DNA from: Lysinibacillus sp. FSL M8-0337
Lineage (GTDB): Bacteria > Bacillota > Bacilli > Bacillales_A > Planococcaceae
Direction of reading: 5' to 3'
DNA length: 64,000 nucleotides
Assembly: GCF_038593855.1 (NCBI RefSeq)
Contig: NZ_CP151996.1
Span: 2,294,001 to 2,358,000 of the forward strand
Positions 1 through 8,216 of the stretch are shown piece by piece. The notes beneath the pieces are model-generated. The model was not told where the DNA came from and searched no databases. It saw only the letters and a list, made by a program, of their open reading frames with translations. The translations under genes and the position numbers were made by a program. Each line of letters begins with the position of its first letter. Within the stretch, counting starts at the first letter, position 1.

Positions 1-531
1 GCTGCTATTGACGAAGTATCCGCACGAATGATTGAAATTTCCGGCCATCAAGATGATATTCGTGATTATAGTTATAATACATCAAGCGATATTCACTTAC
101 TCGGTCAAGAAATTAATCGCTTCCGTAATGATATTATCGCGAATAATAATGTCCAGTTATCTTCCATTGCTTTGTTACAACTTTCAAAAGCAGACCATAT
201 TTTATGGAAATGGCGTATTTATAATATGTTCCTCGGATTAGAAGAAGTTCAACCAAGCGACGTGTCTTCACATACTGAATGCCGACTTGGTAAATGGTAT
301 AGTGCTCCTCGGACAGTGGAACGTTTTGGTCATTTACAAGATTATGGTGAATTAGACGCATATCATTTACAAGTGCATAAATCGGCTAAATTGGCTGCGG
401 AAGCATATCAAGAAGGTAATATTCAAAAAGCTGATGGCCATTTAAAAGAGGTAGACGAAGCCTCGAAGCGTGTTCTATTCTATATTAATAATTTAATTGC
501 ATACTTGGAAAAAGAACGTGTTATGCAGTAA
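1..531 (+). CDS. C-terminal part of a chemoreceptor-like protein with a CZB zinc-binding domain (5' truncated)
   Basis: The reading frame is open from the first base, so the gene starts outside the window and 176 residues are visible. The last ~120 residues match the CZB (chemoreceptor zinc-binding) family. The expected three-His/one-Cys ligand set is present: His66 in ADHILW, Cys94 in the CRLGKWY motif, and His122/His126 in an HxxxH pair. The first ~50 visible residues are polar and helical, as in the end of a methyl-accepting signalling coiled coil. CZB domains sense zinc or oxidants such as hypochlorite and usually sit at the C-terminus of soluble chemoreceptors or diguanylate cyclases. 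I favour a chemoreceptor, but the signalling domain is not visible. A terminator follows directly. Confidence 0.8.
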   Translation, partial: AAIDEVSARMIEISGHQDDIRDYSYNTSSDIHLLGQEINRFRNDIIANNNVQLSSIALLQLSKADHILWKWRIYNMFLGLEEVQPSDVSSHTECRLGKWYSAPRTVERFGHLQDYGELDAYHLQVHKSAKLAAEAYQEGNIQKADGHLKEVDEASKRVLFYINNLIAYLEKERVMQ

Positions 532-534
532 GGT

Positions 535-560
535 GGAGGGACTACCCTCCTCTACTTTTT
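535..560 (+). terminator. Rho-independent terminator after the CZB gene
   Basis: GGAGGG (535-540) pairs with CCCTCC (545-550) over a 4-base loop, followed by TCTACTTTTT. It lies just before the Shine-Dalgarno of the next gene. Confidence 0.7.
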
Positions 561-573
561 GGGAGGTTTTAGC

Positions 574-855
574 GTGAACAAGAGAGCGCTGATTAAATTT
601 TTCGGAGATGTTTATGGAACAGGATATCGCTTTTTTATTAAACAAAAAGCGATAGAACTAGGCTTGAAAGGTTACTGCAAGTTGAATGCTCAAGAGCAAA
701 TAGAAGTAGAGGTAGAAGGTTCAAAAAAAGCAATTGATGAATTTCTACTATTTGTTCAAAAGGGTGTTAGCCTTCAAGCAGATTCAAATTCTTTTACTTT
801 AGAACTTTTCGACGATTTAAAAGGTTATGTACGTATGGAGTCGGACATTGTTTAA
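574..855 (+). CDS. Acylphosphatase-like protein
   Basis: 93 residues, the usual size of acylphosphatases, which hydrolyse carboxyl-phosphate bonds in small acyl phosphates. The phosphate-binding loop reads GDVYGTGYRFF, with the catalytic Arg at residue 19 where the family has GxVQGVGFR. Starting with GTG at 574 places GGGAGG seven bases upstream; an upstream in-frame TTG at 559 precedes that site and was rejected. One oddity: the family has a catalytic Asn in GWVxN, but here the segment reads GYCKLN, which puts Leu in the Asn position and Asn one residue later. Activity is therefore uncertain. The gene lies between two terminators and appears monocistronic. Confidence 0.75.
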   Translation: MNKRALIKFFGDVYGTGYRFFIKQKAIELGLKGYCKLNAQEQIEVEVEGSKKAIDEFLLFVQKGVSLQADSNSFTLELFDDLKGYVRMESDIV

Positions 856-872
856 GTCTGACTTCTTTTTTC
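839..872 (+). terminator. Terminator overlapping the end of the acylphosphatase-like gene
   Basis: AGTCGGAC (839-846) pairs with GTCTGACT (856-863) with one G-U pair, followed by TCTTTTTTCT. The stop codon lies in the loop. Confidence 0.7.
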
Positions 873-1096
873 TACTCATTAACGGACTTTTGCTAATGTT
901 CTTTTATAAAACGAACATACTATAAAGAATATACGCCTATTAAAATGCGAATTCTATCCATTAGACAAGTGTATTTATTGAGAAACTTAGCAATTAGCAG
1001 TAAAATTTATGTAAGTCTTAAGATAATTATTGAAACTTTATGTCGATTTTAACGTATTAAAAGATAGACATATTGAAAAGCAAGGAGGAAGAAACG

Positions 1097-1747
1097 ATGC
1101 TCAGTATCGGACAGTTTTTCTCAAGACATACCGCTAGCCTTTTAATTTCTCTATCAACTGTTTCTATTACAGCGTTTGCGGCAAATCCAGGATTCTTCCT
1201 TGGTGGTTGTTTGTTCGCTGGAACATATGCAACGAGCACAACATTGCTAAAACTCAATCAAAAAAGAAAAGTTATGCACATAGCAGGAATTACAAAGGAT
1301 GAGTATAAACATATTGATTTACAGCTATCGACAGCTAACAAACATATTCAAACATTAAGCCAAAACTATTTACGTGTACGTTCGGTGTCAGCCTTTAAGC
1401 AATTACTCGAAATGACACGTATTTCAAAAAACATCGTCAAAATTGTCAAAACTGATCCAAGAAAGTTTTACAATGTGGAGCCATTTTTCTATGCGCACCT
1501 TCCTTCTGCTGTTGAATTGACTGAAAAGTATACAATGCTGTCAAAACAGCCTGTCAAAGATAAAGAAATCCAAATTACATTATCAAAGACGCGCGAAACA
1601 TTAGCGGATTTAAATTCCACGTTTCAAATTGACTTAAAGGATGCACTGTCTAATGATATCGATCATCTTCAAATGGAAATTGAATTCGCAAACCGTTCCA
1701 ATTTAAAACGGAAAGAACAATTGGAATGGCGAGGCGAGGAAAAATGA
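1097..1747 (+). CDS. xpaC: XpaC family membrane protein
   Basis: 216 residues. It resembles the XpaC family, named for a 5-bromo-4-chloroindolyl-phosphate hydrolysis phenotype, whose real role is unclear. The N-terminus has two hydrophobic segments (about residues 10-30 and 33-52); the rest is a charged helical cytoplasmic region. ATG at 1097 follows AGGAGG at 1083-1088; an in-frame TTG at 1073 lies upstream of that site and was rejected. The stop codon overlaps the next start (ATGA), so it is translationally coupled to the telA-like gene. Bacillus subtilis has the same neighbour pair (xpaC-yaaN), which supports both calls. Confidence 0.85.
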   Translation: MLSIGQFFSRHTASLLISLSTVSITAFAANPGFFLGGCLFAGTYATSTTLLKLNQKRKVMHIAGITKDEYKHIDLQLSTANKHIQTLSQNYLRVRSVSAFKQLLEMTRISKNIVKIVKTDPRKFYNVEPFFYAHLPSAVELTEKYTMLSKQPVKDKEIQITLSKTRETLADLNSTFQIDLKDALSNDIDHLQMEIEFANRSNLKRKEQLEWRGEEK

Positions 1748-2814
1748 CAGCTAACAGAGATGCTTTCGTCCATTTAGATTCATTGCAAGGAATCTCACCT
1801 CTTGTACAAAGCTATTTAGCATCGTCAAATCAAGAAGCGATGGAGACCTATGAGACATTGTCACCTCTTGCCCAAAGTCGTGCACTTTTATATGCAAGTC
1901 AAATCGACCTAACTAGTTTTGAATCCGTATTATCATTAGGTCAAGACTCTCAACGTGCAGTCTCTCAATTTGCAGATCGTATGCTCGCCCAAGTGAAAGA
2001 TAAAGATGTCACAAAAATTGGTCAAATGCTAGATTCCTTAATGCAAACATTAGATCGAGTAGACCCTGCGGCATTAGAGCCAAAAAAACCTTCTTTCTTC
2101 AAAAAAATGTTCGGTAAAACGAGTCCTAGCATCAAACAAACGTTAACAGAATTTGAACGCATTAGTATTCAAGTCGAACGAATTGGTGTTCAACTCGAAC
2201 GTGCACAACTACAACTGTTAAAAGACGTAGAACTGTTAGAACAGCTATATGCACACAATAGAGGATTTTTTGAAGAGCTTGCCACTGCTATTGCAGCTGG
2301 GCTGTTGAAAAAACAGCAAGCCATTGAAGTAGAACTACCTACAAAAATTGATATTGTACAAACAACTAAACAACCGCTAGCCGTTCAGCAGCTCAATGAT
2401 TTTACTGCACAACTCGAAAGACTTGACCAACGTATTTATGATTTACAAGTGTCCCAGCAGGTTGCATTACAAACTGCCCCTCAAATACGGATGATTCAAC
2501 AAGCTAATCAAACGCTTGCTGAGAAAATAGAGTTTTCAATTGTGACACTCATTCCGCTTTGGAAAAATCAATTAGCTATGATGTTATCCATGAATATGGA
2601 TCATCATTATAACCAATTAGAAGAAAGACTGGCACGAACGAATGAGCGTTTTACCAGCCCTACTTTTGAACAGCAAGTAATGAAATTTAAAGAAACACAG
2701 CAGGAGCTTAAAACGGCCATTCAAGATGTTTTTGCTTTGCATACCGCTACAGAACAGGATAGACAACATTTACAACTCGATGTTGCGGGGATGAAAAAAA
2801 CAACGAAGGAATAA
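1744..2814 (+). CDS. telA: TelA/YaaN family protein (toxic anion resistance family)
   Basis: 356 residues with no signal peptide and no membrane segment. It is almost all amphipathic helix with long coiled-coil-like stretches (about residues 120-190 and 220-350). It matches the TelA family, first linked to tellurite resistance and later to resistance to cell-envelope stress; the mechanism is not established. The ATG at 1744 overlaps the xpaC stop codon by four bases. An upstream in-frame ATG at 1726 would overlap xpaC further and lacks a better ribosome binding site. XpaC probably anchors or partners this soluble protein at the membrane, which is inference from their conserved pairing. Confidence 0.85.
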   Translation: MTANRDAFVHLDSLQGISPLVQSYLASSNQEAMETYETLSPLAQSRALLYASQIDLTSFESVLSLGQDSQRAVSQFADRMLAQVKDKDVTKIGQMLDSLMQTLDRVDPAALEPKKPSFFKKMFGKTSPSIKQTLTEFERISIQVERIGVQLERAQLQLLKDVELLEQLYAHNRGFFEELATAIAAGLLKKQQAIEVELPTKIDIVQTTKQPLAVQQLNDFTAQLERLDQRIYDLQVSQQVALQTAPQIRMIQQANQTLAEKIEFSIVTLIPLWKNQLAMMLSMNMDHHYNQLEERLARTNERFTSPTFEQQVMKFKETQQELKTAIQDVFALHTATEQDRQHLQLDVAGMKKTTKE

Positions 2815-2839
2815 TCTACTGGGTCGCTAAATATAAAAA

Positions 2840-2874
2840 GGGGTGTCTCAGAAGTTCTCTGTGACACCCCTACT
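2840..2874. terminator. Bidirectional terminator between telA and the DUF6501 gene
   Basis: GGGGTGTC (2840-2847) pairs with GACACCCC (2863-2870). The two flanking genes converge on it. Confidence 0.75.
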
Positions 2875-2878
2875 CATT

Positions 2879-3076
2879 TTATGCGAAATACTCTTTGTAG
2901 TAACCACCGATATTACCAGTGTTGTCAATAATGAAAATGAACTCTTCTGTTTCATTTTTCACTTCATACTCTTTTCCTACTGTTAATACGTTGGATACTA
3001 AATATTTTGATGCATTCGTATGTTTGCACGTAACCGTACGAAGTGTTGGCGCATCTTTCCATTTTAAATGTAACAT
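2879..3076 (-). CDS. DUF6501 family small protein
   Basis: 65 residues starting MLHLKWKDAP. It has the conserved central block CKHTNASKYLVSNVLT and the tail GGYYKEYF that I associate with DUF6501, a small conserved protein of Bacillales with no known function. The start ATG at 3076 follows AGAGAGGTAGAG on the minus strand; a longer reading with ten extra residues would pass through the ribosome binding site. No signal peptide or membrane segment. It looks like a compact beta-rich protein, and monocistronic. Confidence 0.75.
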   Translation of the reverse strand: MLHLKWKDAPTLRTVTCKHTNASKYLVSNVLTVGKEYEVKNETEEFIFIIDNTGNIGGYYKEYFA

Positions 3077-3238
3077 AATTTCTCTACCTCTCTTTACTAG
3101 CACTTAGCTAACGTCTATTGTTTATTTTATACGATTTTAGCTCTTTTGTGGAGAAAAAACTATAGAAGTCTATATTTTGTACTTAATGACGTTTTATTTA
3201 CACATTTACCCTAATAAAATGATACTAGAGGTGTTGTT

Positions 3239-3334
3239 ATGAGTTTTGGTGGTGTTCCGCAATGGTTTTTTATCATCGCTGTTGCATTTGCCATCTGCTT
3301 TATTTTATATGCAGAATGGAATTCTAGAAAATAA
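3239..3334 (+). CDS. 31-residue single-pass membrane peptide
   Basis: An ATG at 3239, preceded by AGAGGTG, opens a 31-codon frame encoding MSFGGVPQWFF followed by a hydrophobic stretch of about 15 residues, then the charged tail AEWNSRK. This is the layout of small bacterial membrane peptides. A hairpin with a short T-run begins four bases after the stop. A longer minus-strand frame over the same DNA (3211-3411) has no ribosome binding site and is judged a shadow. Function unknown. Confidence 0.55.
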   Translation: MSFGGVPQWFFIIAVAFAICFILYAEWNSRK

Positions 3335-3337
3335 ATG

Positions 3338-3362
3338 AGTCCATTTGTTATGGACTTTTCAA
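3338..3362 (+). terminator. Terminator after the 31-residue peptide gene
   Basis: AGTCCAT (3338-3344) pairs with ATGGACT (3350-3356), followed by TTTC. Confidence 0.5.
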
Positions 3363-3410
3363 ACTGTAGAAACTTGTTTTTTCTTTCAAGATACTTTTCT
3401 AACACTCGCA

Positions 3411-3440
3411 AGCCCTACCACGACTTTTCATTGTAGGGCT
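3411..3440. repeat. Inverted repeat, terminator-like
   Basis: AGCCCTAC (3411-3418) and GTAGGGCT (3433-3440) form an 8-bp stem with a 14-base loop. No strong T-run follows on either strand. Confidence 0.45.
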
Positions 3441-3542
3441 TGCTTACTTGTAGATTTCTGATACAGAGAGCTCCCCTATTACAGACGTGACTGAAGCATT
3501 CTATCAAGTGCTAGCACGCGCTAATCCATTGATGCTGAAGAT

Positions 3543-3575
3543 AAACGAACGCTAAACTTACTTCAGCGTTCGTTT
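3543..3575 (-). terminator. Terminator of the lysine-type ABC operon
   Basis: AAACGAACGCT (3543-3553) pairs with AGCGTTCGTTT (3565-3575). The stem overlaps the last codons of the ATPase gene and the T-run on the minus strand is weak. Confidence 0.55.
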
Positions 3576-4289
3576 TAAAAACTCTTTTGTACGTTCATGT
3601 TCTGGGTTTACTAGCACCTTCGATGGTGGTCCCTCTTCCACAATTACCCCTTTATCCATAAATACAACACGATCTGCAACTTCCTTCGCAAACTCCATTT
3701 CATGTGTTACGATTAACATCGTATTTCCAGAATCCGCTAACTCTCGCATAACTTTTAAGACTTCCCCGACCATTTCTGGATCTAGCGCAGATGTCGGTTC
3801 ATCAAATAGCATCACATCTGGATTCATCGATAATGCCCGCGCAATCGCTACACGCTGCTTTTGACCACCAGAAAGTTGACGCGGCTTAGCATTGACGTAT
3901 TGATCCATGCCAACGATTTTAAGATACTTCAAGGCTGTTTTCTCTGCTTCTTCTTTTGAACGTTTTAACACCTTTACTTGCCCTACTGTACAATTTTTTA
4001 ACACATTATGATTGTTAAATAAATTAAACTGTTGGAAAACCATTCCTAAATGGGTACGATAAGCTTTAATATTATGCTTTTCGTCTAAAATATTTTCCCC
4101 TTTATAAATAATTTCGCCACCGTTTGGCGTTTCAAGTAAATTAATGCAACGTAAGAGTGTTGATTTACCGGAACCTGATGAACCGATTAAACATACAACC
4201 TCTCCTTTTTCTACTTTAAAATTCACATCTTTCAACACTTGGTTACGTCCAAATGATTTACTTAAATGCTCTATTTGAATGATTGCCAT
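3558..4289 (-). CDS. Polar amino-acid ABC transporter ATP-binding protein
   Basis: 243 residues of a complete GlnQ/HisP-type ATPase. Walker A is GSSGSGKST (residues 36-44), and the Q-loop, the LSGGQ signature, the Walker B/D-loop DEPTSALDP and the switch histidine in VTHE are all present. It would energise import through the membrane protein encoded immediately upstream. ATG at 4289 follows AAGGGGG; an upstream TTG at 4310 would overlap the permease stop and lies in front of that site. It is the last gene of a minus-strand operon binding protein-permease-ATPase. The lysine riboswitch upstream of the operon suggests that the substrate is lysine or a related basic amino acid, which the ATPase sequence alone cannot show. 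Confidence 0.93.
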   Translation of the reverse strand: MAIIQIEHLSKSFGRNQVLKDVNFKVEKGEVVCLIGSSGSGKSTLLRCINLLETPNGGEIIYKGENILDEKHNIKAYRTHLGMVFQQFNLFNNHNVLKNCTVGQVKVLKRSKEEAEKTALKYLKIVGMDQYVNAKPRQLSGGQKQRVAIARALSMNPDVMLFDEPTSALDPEMVGEVLKVMRELADSGNTMLIVTHEMEFAKEVADRVVFMDKGVIVEEGPPSKVLVNPEHERTKEFLKRTLK

Positions 4290-4302
4290 TTGTTCGTCCC
4301 CC

Positions 4303-5028
4303 TTAGTCAATTTCCTTTAATTCTTTTTGATAAGCATCCGGTCCATCAAGGCGTTTTTCAACGTATAATAAAATTCTTGATGCCGTAAATGTCATGATAA
4401 AGTACAGCACACATGCCACAAAGAATGATTCGAAATAGCGGAAGTTATTACCTGATATTGATTTCGTTTGGAAAAATAGTTCTGTTACGCCAATCACACT
4501 TAAAACGGCCGTATCTTTAATATTCATAATTAATTGGTTGCCTGTTGCAGGTAAAATATTACGCGCAACTTGTGGTAATACGACATACATCATTATTTGC
4601 ACATGACCCATCCCAATGGCAGAAGCAGCTTCGTACTGTCCTTTATCAATGGAAACAATCCCTCCGCGAACAATTTCTGCCATATAAGCACCTGTATTAA
4701 GCGAAACGACTAAAATACCTGCCGTAATAAAGTGCATATCAATACCAAAAGCAATATCTAGTCCGTAAAATACTACCATTGCTTGTACAATCATTGGTGT
4801 ACCACGGAAAAATTCTACATAGCATGTCAGTATAAAATTAAAACATTTTAATACATAATATTTTATACCTTTTTTACGTACTGGAATGGTATGCATAATC
4901 CCAATAAAAAATCCGATAAATGCACCAATGACTGTACTGATAATTGAAATAAGTAATGTATAATACGCACCTCGTAAAAACATTTGCCAGTTGTTTTCTA
5001 TAATAGAAATGATCCAATCTAAACTCAT
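4303..5028 (-). CDS. Polar amino-acid ABC transporter permease
   Basis: 241 residues of the HisM/GlnP family with about five membrane segments. The cytoplasmic EAA loop that docks to the ATPase is present as [12 protein letters not shown], and the family motif [10 protein letters not shown] is seen near residue 75. The start ATG follows AGGAGGA. Its stop is 13 bases upstream of the ATPase start, indicating coupling. The gene is separated from the binding-protein gene by 315 bases that contain a strong hairpin. A single permease gene suggests a homodimeric pore, as in other amino-acid importers of this class. Substrate inferred as lysine from the riboswitch. Confidence 0.93.
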   Translation of the reverse strand: MSLDWIISIIENNWQMFLRGAYYTLLISIISTVIGAFIGFFIGIMHTIPVRKKGIKYYVLKCFNFILTCYVEFFRGTPMIVQAMVVFYGLDIAFGIDMHFITAGILVVSLNTGAYMAEIVRGGIVSIDKGQYEAASAIGMGHVQIMMYVVLPQVARNILPATGNQLIMNIKDTAVLSVIGVTELFFQTKSISGNNFRYFESFFVACVLYFIMTFTASRILLYVEKRLDGPDAYQKELKEID

Positions 5029-5274
5029 GATGTTCCTCCTAACAACGCGTTGTTGCTTGATATCAAATATGCCTTAGCGAAATCATCTCTTCATTTGAAT
5101 GATGTTGCTTTATTCAAATTATGTGAAATACACCATAGACATGAACATTTATCAGAAGGTGCCACCCTTCTATATAAACGAAAATAATTGAGGCTACCCC
5201 ATATATGCTCCAAGCATACTATTGCCTTTGATGATAGCTGACCTTTGTCGCATTACGTAAGATTCAAACTTCTA

Positions 5275-5318
5275 AATCAAAAAATAGTATACTAGAAGTA
5301 CTTCCAGTATACTATTTT
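5275..5318 (-). terminator. Intercistronic hairpin between binding-protein and permease genes
   Basis: AAAATAGTATACT (5281-5293) pairs perfectly with AGTATACTATTTT (5306-5318), with a further GAAGTACTTC palindrome in the loop. On the minus strand a T-run follows the stem. It probably ends or stabilises part of the transcripts, giving more binding protein than permease. Confidence 0.65.
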
Positions 5319-5343
5319 CCATTTTGGCGCAACCCCAACTAAA

Positions 5344-6198
5344 TTACTGTGCTGCTGGTTGTTGAAGAATTGCTTCTTCCATAATTTTTTGGCGATCATC
5401 TTCTGAAATACCTTTTAGGATTTCATTGATTTTATCTAGACTTGCATCACCTTTACGTAAACCAACTGCAATGGAAGTATTTGAAATATCTGTATCAAAG
5501 CCTTCTTCGAATGATACAAATGTAAATTTGTCATTCGCTGCTGCAGCAGAAATACCTTCTGGACGCTCTGCTACATAACCATCAATTTTGCCTGCTTCTA
5601 AAGCGACACGCATTGCAGAGAAGTTCTCCATTGCTGTTTGTTTTTCTACGCCCTTAATTTGATCGATTACATTGTAGTTAGACGTATTTAACTGTGAAGT
5701 CACTTTTGCACCTGAAAAATCTTGAATAGATTTTGCATCTTCATATTTACTACCTTTTTTAATTACCATGACGAAATCAGAAGTATAGTAGTTTTCTGTA
5801 AAATCAATTGTTTGTTTACGTTCTTCAGTTGGAGACATTCCGGCTACAATCGCATCAATTTTTTTGGATTGTAGAGCTGGAACTAAACCATCCCATTCCA
5901 TTTTGACAATAACTAATTCTTTTCCTAAACCTTCAGCAATCTTTTTCGCCATTTGTACATCATAGCCGCCTGCATATTCTGCATTATCAGCAATTTTTAC
6001 TGCACCATTTGCATCATCTTGCTGTGTCCAGTTAAATGGAGGATAACCTGCTTCCATACCTATACGGAATTCTCCACCTGCTTCTTCTTTCGCCGCATCG
6101 CCTGATGCTTTGTCTTCTGATTTGTCTCCAGCACCACAAGCTGCTAACAAAATCGCTGTCATTGCCGTTAACATAAATAGCAACCATTTTCTTTTCAT
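5344..6198 (-). CDS. Lysine-type amino-acid ABC transporter substrate-binding lipoprotein
   Basis: 284 residues of SBP family 3. The N-terminus is a lipoprotein signal ending in the lipobox LLAAC (Cys about residue 21), so the protein is anchored outside the membrane. It has the family start GMEAGYPPFNW, the middle motif DGLVPALQSKKIDAIVAGM and the hinge segment TEERKQTIDFTENYY. The start ATG follows AAGGGGAG. The gene is directly downstream of a lysine riboswitch and its terminator, so transcription should fall when lysine is plentiful. That makes lysine the likely ligand, although arginine or another basic amino acid cannot be excluded. Confidence 0.92.
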   Translation of the reverse strand: MKRKWLLFMLTAMTAILLAACGAGDKSEDKASGDAAKEEAGGEFRIGMEAGYPPFNWTQQDDANGAVKIADNAEYAGGYDVQMAKKIAEGLGKELVIVKMEWDGLVPALQSKKIDAIVAGMSPTEERKQTIDFTENYYTSDFVMVIKKGSKYEDAKSIQDFSGAKVTSQLNTSNYNVIDQIKGVEKQTAMENFSAMRVALEAGKIDGYVAERPEGISAAAANDKFTFVSFEEGFDTDISNTSIAVGLRKGDASLDKINEILKGISEDDRQKIMEEAILQQPAAQ

Positions 6199-6240
6199 CT
6201 AAAACTCCCCTTTTCTGTAAAAAAAATAAAGCAACTGTAC

Positions 6241-6272
6241 AAAAAAAGACCTAAGTTTTGAACTTAGGTCTT
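6241..6272 (-). terminator. Riboswitch-controlled terminator
   Basis: On the minus strand AGACCTAAGTT and AACTTAGGTCT form an 11-bp stem followed by seven Ts. An outer pair GCAACTGT (6231-6238) and ACAGTTGC (6284-6291) flanks it. It lies between the lysine aptamer and the binding-protein start. Confidence 0.88.
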
Positions 6273-6312
6273 ACCTTTTATTGACAGTTGCCCAAATCCT
6301 CACTATAATTTC

Positions 6313-6510
6313 CATAATTCTGAGATAGCACAACCTAGTAAACTGGAATTAGATTTACTAGGACAGTCCTGCACTTATTCACTGCAGACCCAGCATAAAA
6401 GTACGAGCTCCTTTTATACTTCGGCGATATTTCCTTCTCCATTACGTCTTCGCTTGCTTTAACTCAGCAATGGACTAATAAATACCGCGCCTCTACCTCA
6501 CATAATTAAC
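6313..6510 (-). ncRNA. Lysine riboswitch (L-box) aptamer
   Basis: Read on the minus strand the region follows the L-box order. A P1 strand GTGAGGTAGAGGCGC pairs with GCTATCTCAGAATTAT at the far end. Between them are the conserved GAAGGAAATATCGCCGAAG block, the GCTGGGTCTGCA segment and GGACTGTC. The 3' strand is followed by a perfect terminator. The match to the known lysC leader layout is close in every junction block I can read. In Gram-positive bacteria this class turns genes off when lysine binds, by freeing the terminator. The exact ends are approximate. Confidence 0.9.
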
Positions 6511-6541
6511 AGTGAGGTTTGTTTATTTAATTGATATTTAG

Positions 6542-6571
6542 ATATTACTATAAACCTAGTCTATTCGTCAA
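6542..6571 (-). promoter_or_regulatory. Candidate sigma-A promoter for the lysine-riboswitch operon
   Basis: On the minus strand TTGACG (6566-6571) and TAATAT (6542-6547) are separated by 18 bases, about 30 bases upstream of the aptamer. Confidence 0.5.
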
Positions 6572-6841
6572 GATAGTTTTATCATTTTTCTGACTAATGA
6601 CAAAATTAGGTTATTATCCTTCTAAAATCCATAAATTACATCTAAGAAAGTAGAAATATTGTAATTATTATTTTATATTTTTTCATAAATAATTATTATG
6701 TTCAACACCGCTGACCATACAAAAGATTCAGTATCTTTCTACATTTAAAGGCCTTTAGACTAACTTAATAATACAAAATTCAGACTATTTCTTTATAACC
6801 TTACCTAATTCCTACGATTCCTGCCTTTACATGGACAACAA
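6572..6841. other. Intergenic, nothing recognised
   Basis: AT-rich DNA between the riboswitch promoter and the odhB terminator. I see no open frame with a ribosome binding site and no clear structure. Confidence 0.5.
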
Positions 6842-6875
6842 AAAGCCCTGCAAACCGTTAAGTTTGCAGGGCTTT
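6842..6875 (-). terminator. Terminator of odhA-odhB
   Basis: A perfect 14-bp stem, AAAGCCCTGCAAAC (6842-6855) with GTTTGCAGGGCTTT (6862-6875), 18 bases after the odhB stop on the minus strand. Confidence 0.85.
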
Positions 6876-6892
6876 AATACATTTTTTTCGTA

Positions 6893-8131
6893 TTAAGAAT
6901 TTAGTAATAAATCTTCTGGATTTTCAAGTAATTCTTTAACTGTTTTAAGGAAGCCTACAGAATCTTTACCATCGATAATACGGTGGTCATAAGATAGTGC
7001 TAAGTACATCATAGGACGAATTTCTACTTCACCGTTCACTTCTACTGGACGTTTTTTAATTGAGTGCATTCCTAAAATAGCAGCTTGCGTACCGTTCATA
7101 ATAGGTGTTGACATTAATGAACCGAATACACCACCATTTGTAATCGTGAATGAACCACCTTGAAGATCAGCGATACCTAATTTTTTATCGCGAGCTTTTT
7201 TAGCTAAATCTGCAATTGAATCTTCAATTTCAGCAAAGTTTTTACGATCAGCATCGCGAACAACTGGTACTACTAAACCTTCTTCAGTTGATACAGCTAC
7301 ACCAATATCAAAGAAGTTATTTAAGTGAATTTCATCGCCAACGATTTGAGCATTCACATATGGGTATTTTTTAAGAGCAGCCACTACTGCTTTAGTGAAG
7401 AATGACATGAAACCAAGCTTAGAGCCAGTTGACTCAAAGAATTGTTCTTTTTTACGTGAACGTAATGCCATTACGTTTGTCATATCTACTTCATTGAATG
7501 TTGTAAGCATTGCTGTTGATTGCTTCACTTCTAATAGACGTTTAGCAATTGTTTGACGACGACGGCTCATTTTTTCAATTGTTACACGAGATTCGTCAAC
7601 AGCTACTACTGCTTTTGGTGCTGCTGGCGCTGCTTGTGGTGCTGCCACTGGTGCTGTACCATGAGCTGCAACATCTTGTACACGTACACGGCCTTGTGGA
7701 TCTACTGGAGATACAGCTGCAAGGTCAATACCTTTTTCACGAGCCAGTTTACGTGCTGCAGGAGACGCAATAACACGCTCACCTGAAGTTTCTTCTACAA
7801 CTGGTGCTGGTGTTGGAGCTGCTGCTTGTGGCGCTGCTGGTGTTGGAGCTACTGCAACTGGTGCTGCAGCTGGTGCTGGTGCTGCACCTTCGCCAGCTTC
7901 AACAACTGCGATTACTTGACCTACAAGAACAGTATCGCCTTCTTCAGCTAAAATTTGTGTTAATACGCCAGCTTCTTCAGAGATGATTTCAGCGTTTACT
8001 TTATCTGTTTCAAGTTCAACGATAAATTCACCTTTTTCAACGCGGTCGCCCACTTTTTTAACCCACTGTGCAATACTACCTTCTGTAATCGATTCTGCTA
8101 ATTCAGGGACTTTAATTTCAGCCACTTTCAT
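6893..8131 (-). CDS. odhB: Dihydrolipoyllysine-residue succinyltransferase (E2 of 2-oxoglutarate dehydrogenase)
   Basis: 412 residues, the standard length. An N-terminal lipoyl domain carries the modified Lys44 in [10 protein letters not shown]. An Ala/Pro-rich flexible linker (about residues 80-118) leads to the peripheral subunit-binding domain starting [13 protein letters not shown] second Ala/Pro linker leads to the C-terminal acyltransferase core, which ends with the active-site motif SYDHRIIDG. The enzyme moves succinyl groups from lipoamide to CoA in the TCA cycle and forms the core of the cytoplasmic complex. AAAGGAGG precedes the ATG. It is downstream of odhA in the same direction with an 85-base gap containing a hairpin. 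Confidence 0.97.
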   Translation of the reverse strand: MKVAEIKVPELAESITEGSIAQWVKKVGDRVEKGEFIVELETDKVNAEIISEEAGVLTQILAEEGDTVLVGQVIAVVEAGEGAAPAPAAAPVAVAPTPAAPQAAAPTPAPVVEETSGERVIASPAARKLAREKGIDLAAVSPVDPQGRVRVQDVAAHGTAPVAAPQAAPAAPKAVVAVDESRVTIEKMSRRRQTIAKRLLEVKQSTAMLTTFNEVDMTNVMALRSRKKEQFFESTGSKLGFMSFFTKAVVAALKKYPYVNAQIVGDEIHLNNFFDIGVAVSTEEGLVVPVVRDADRKNFAEIEDSIADLAKKARDKKLGIADLQGGSFTITNGGVFGSLMSTPIMNGTQAAILGMHSIKKRPVEVNGEVEIRPMMYLALSYDHRIIDGKDSVGFLKTVKELLENPEDLLLNS

Positions 8132-8167
8132 TTCCTCCTTTGATTAACGTGCATAATGCACATAAAA

Positions 8168-8193
8168 GGGCTACCGCCTTAGGCAAGTAGCCC
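8168..8193 (-). terminator. Hairpin in the odhA-odhB intergenic gap
   Basis: GGGCTAC (8168-8174) pairs with GTAGCCC (8187-8193) and an inner GCCT/AGGC can also pair. It is followed on the minus strand by TTTTATG. It may attenuate odhB or protect the odhA transcript. Confidence 0.5.
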
Positions 8194-8216
8194 AGCTTCC
8201 AGTAATGTTGATATGT

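Noticed and set aside
3211..3411. 66-codon minus-strand frame over the 31-residue peptide gene
   Set aside because: No ribosome binding site and unnatural composition; the plus-strand peptide is better supported.
7549..7986. Plus-strand open frames rich in Leu and Val opposite odhB
   Set aside because: They are antisense to the Ala/Pro linker of odhB, have repetitive composition and lack ribosome binding sites.
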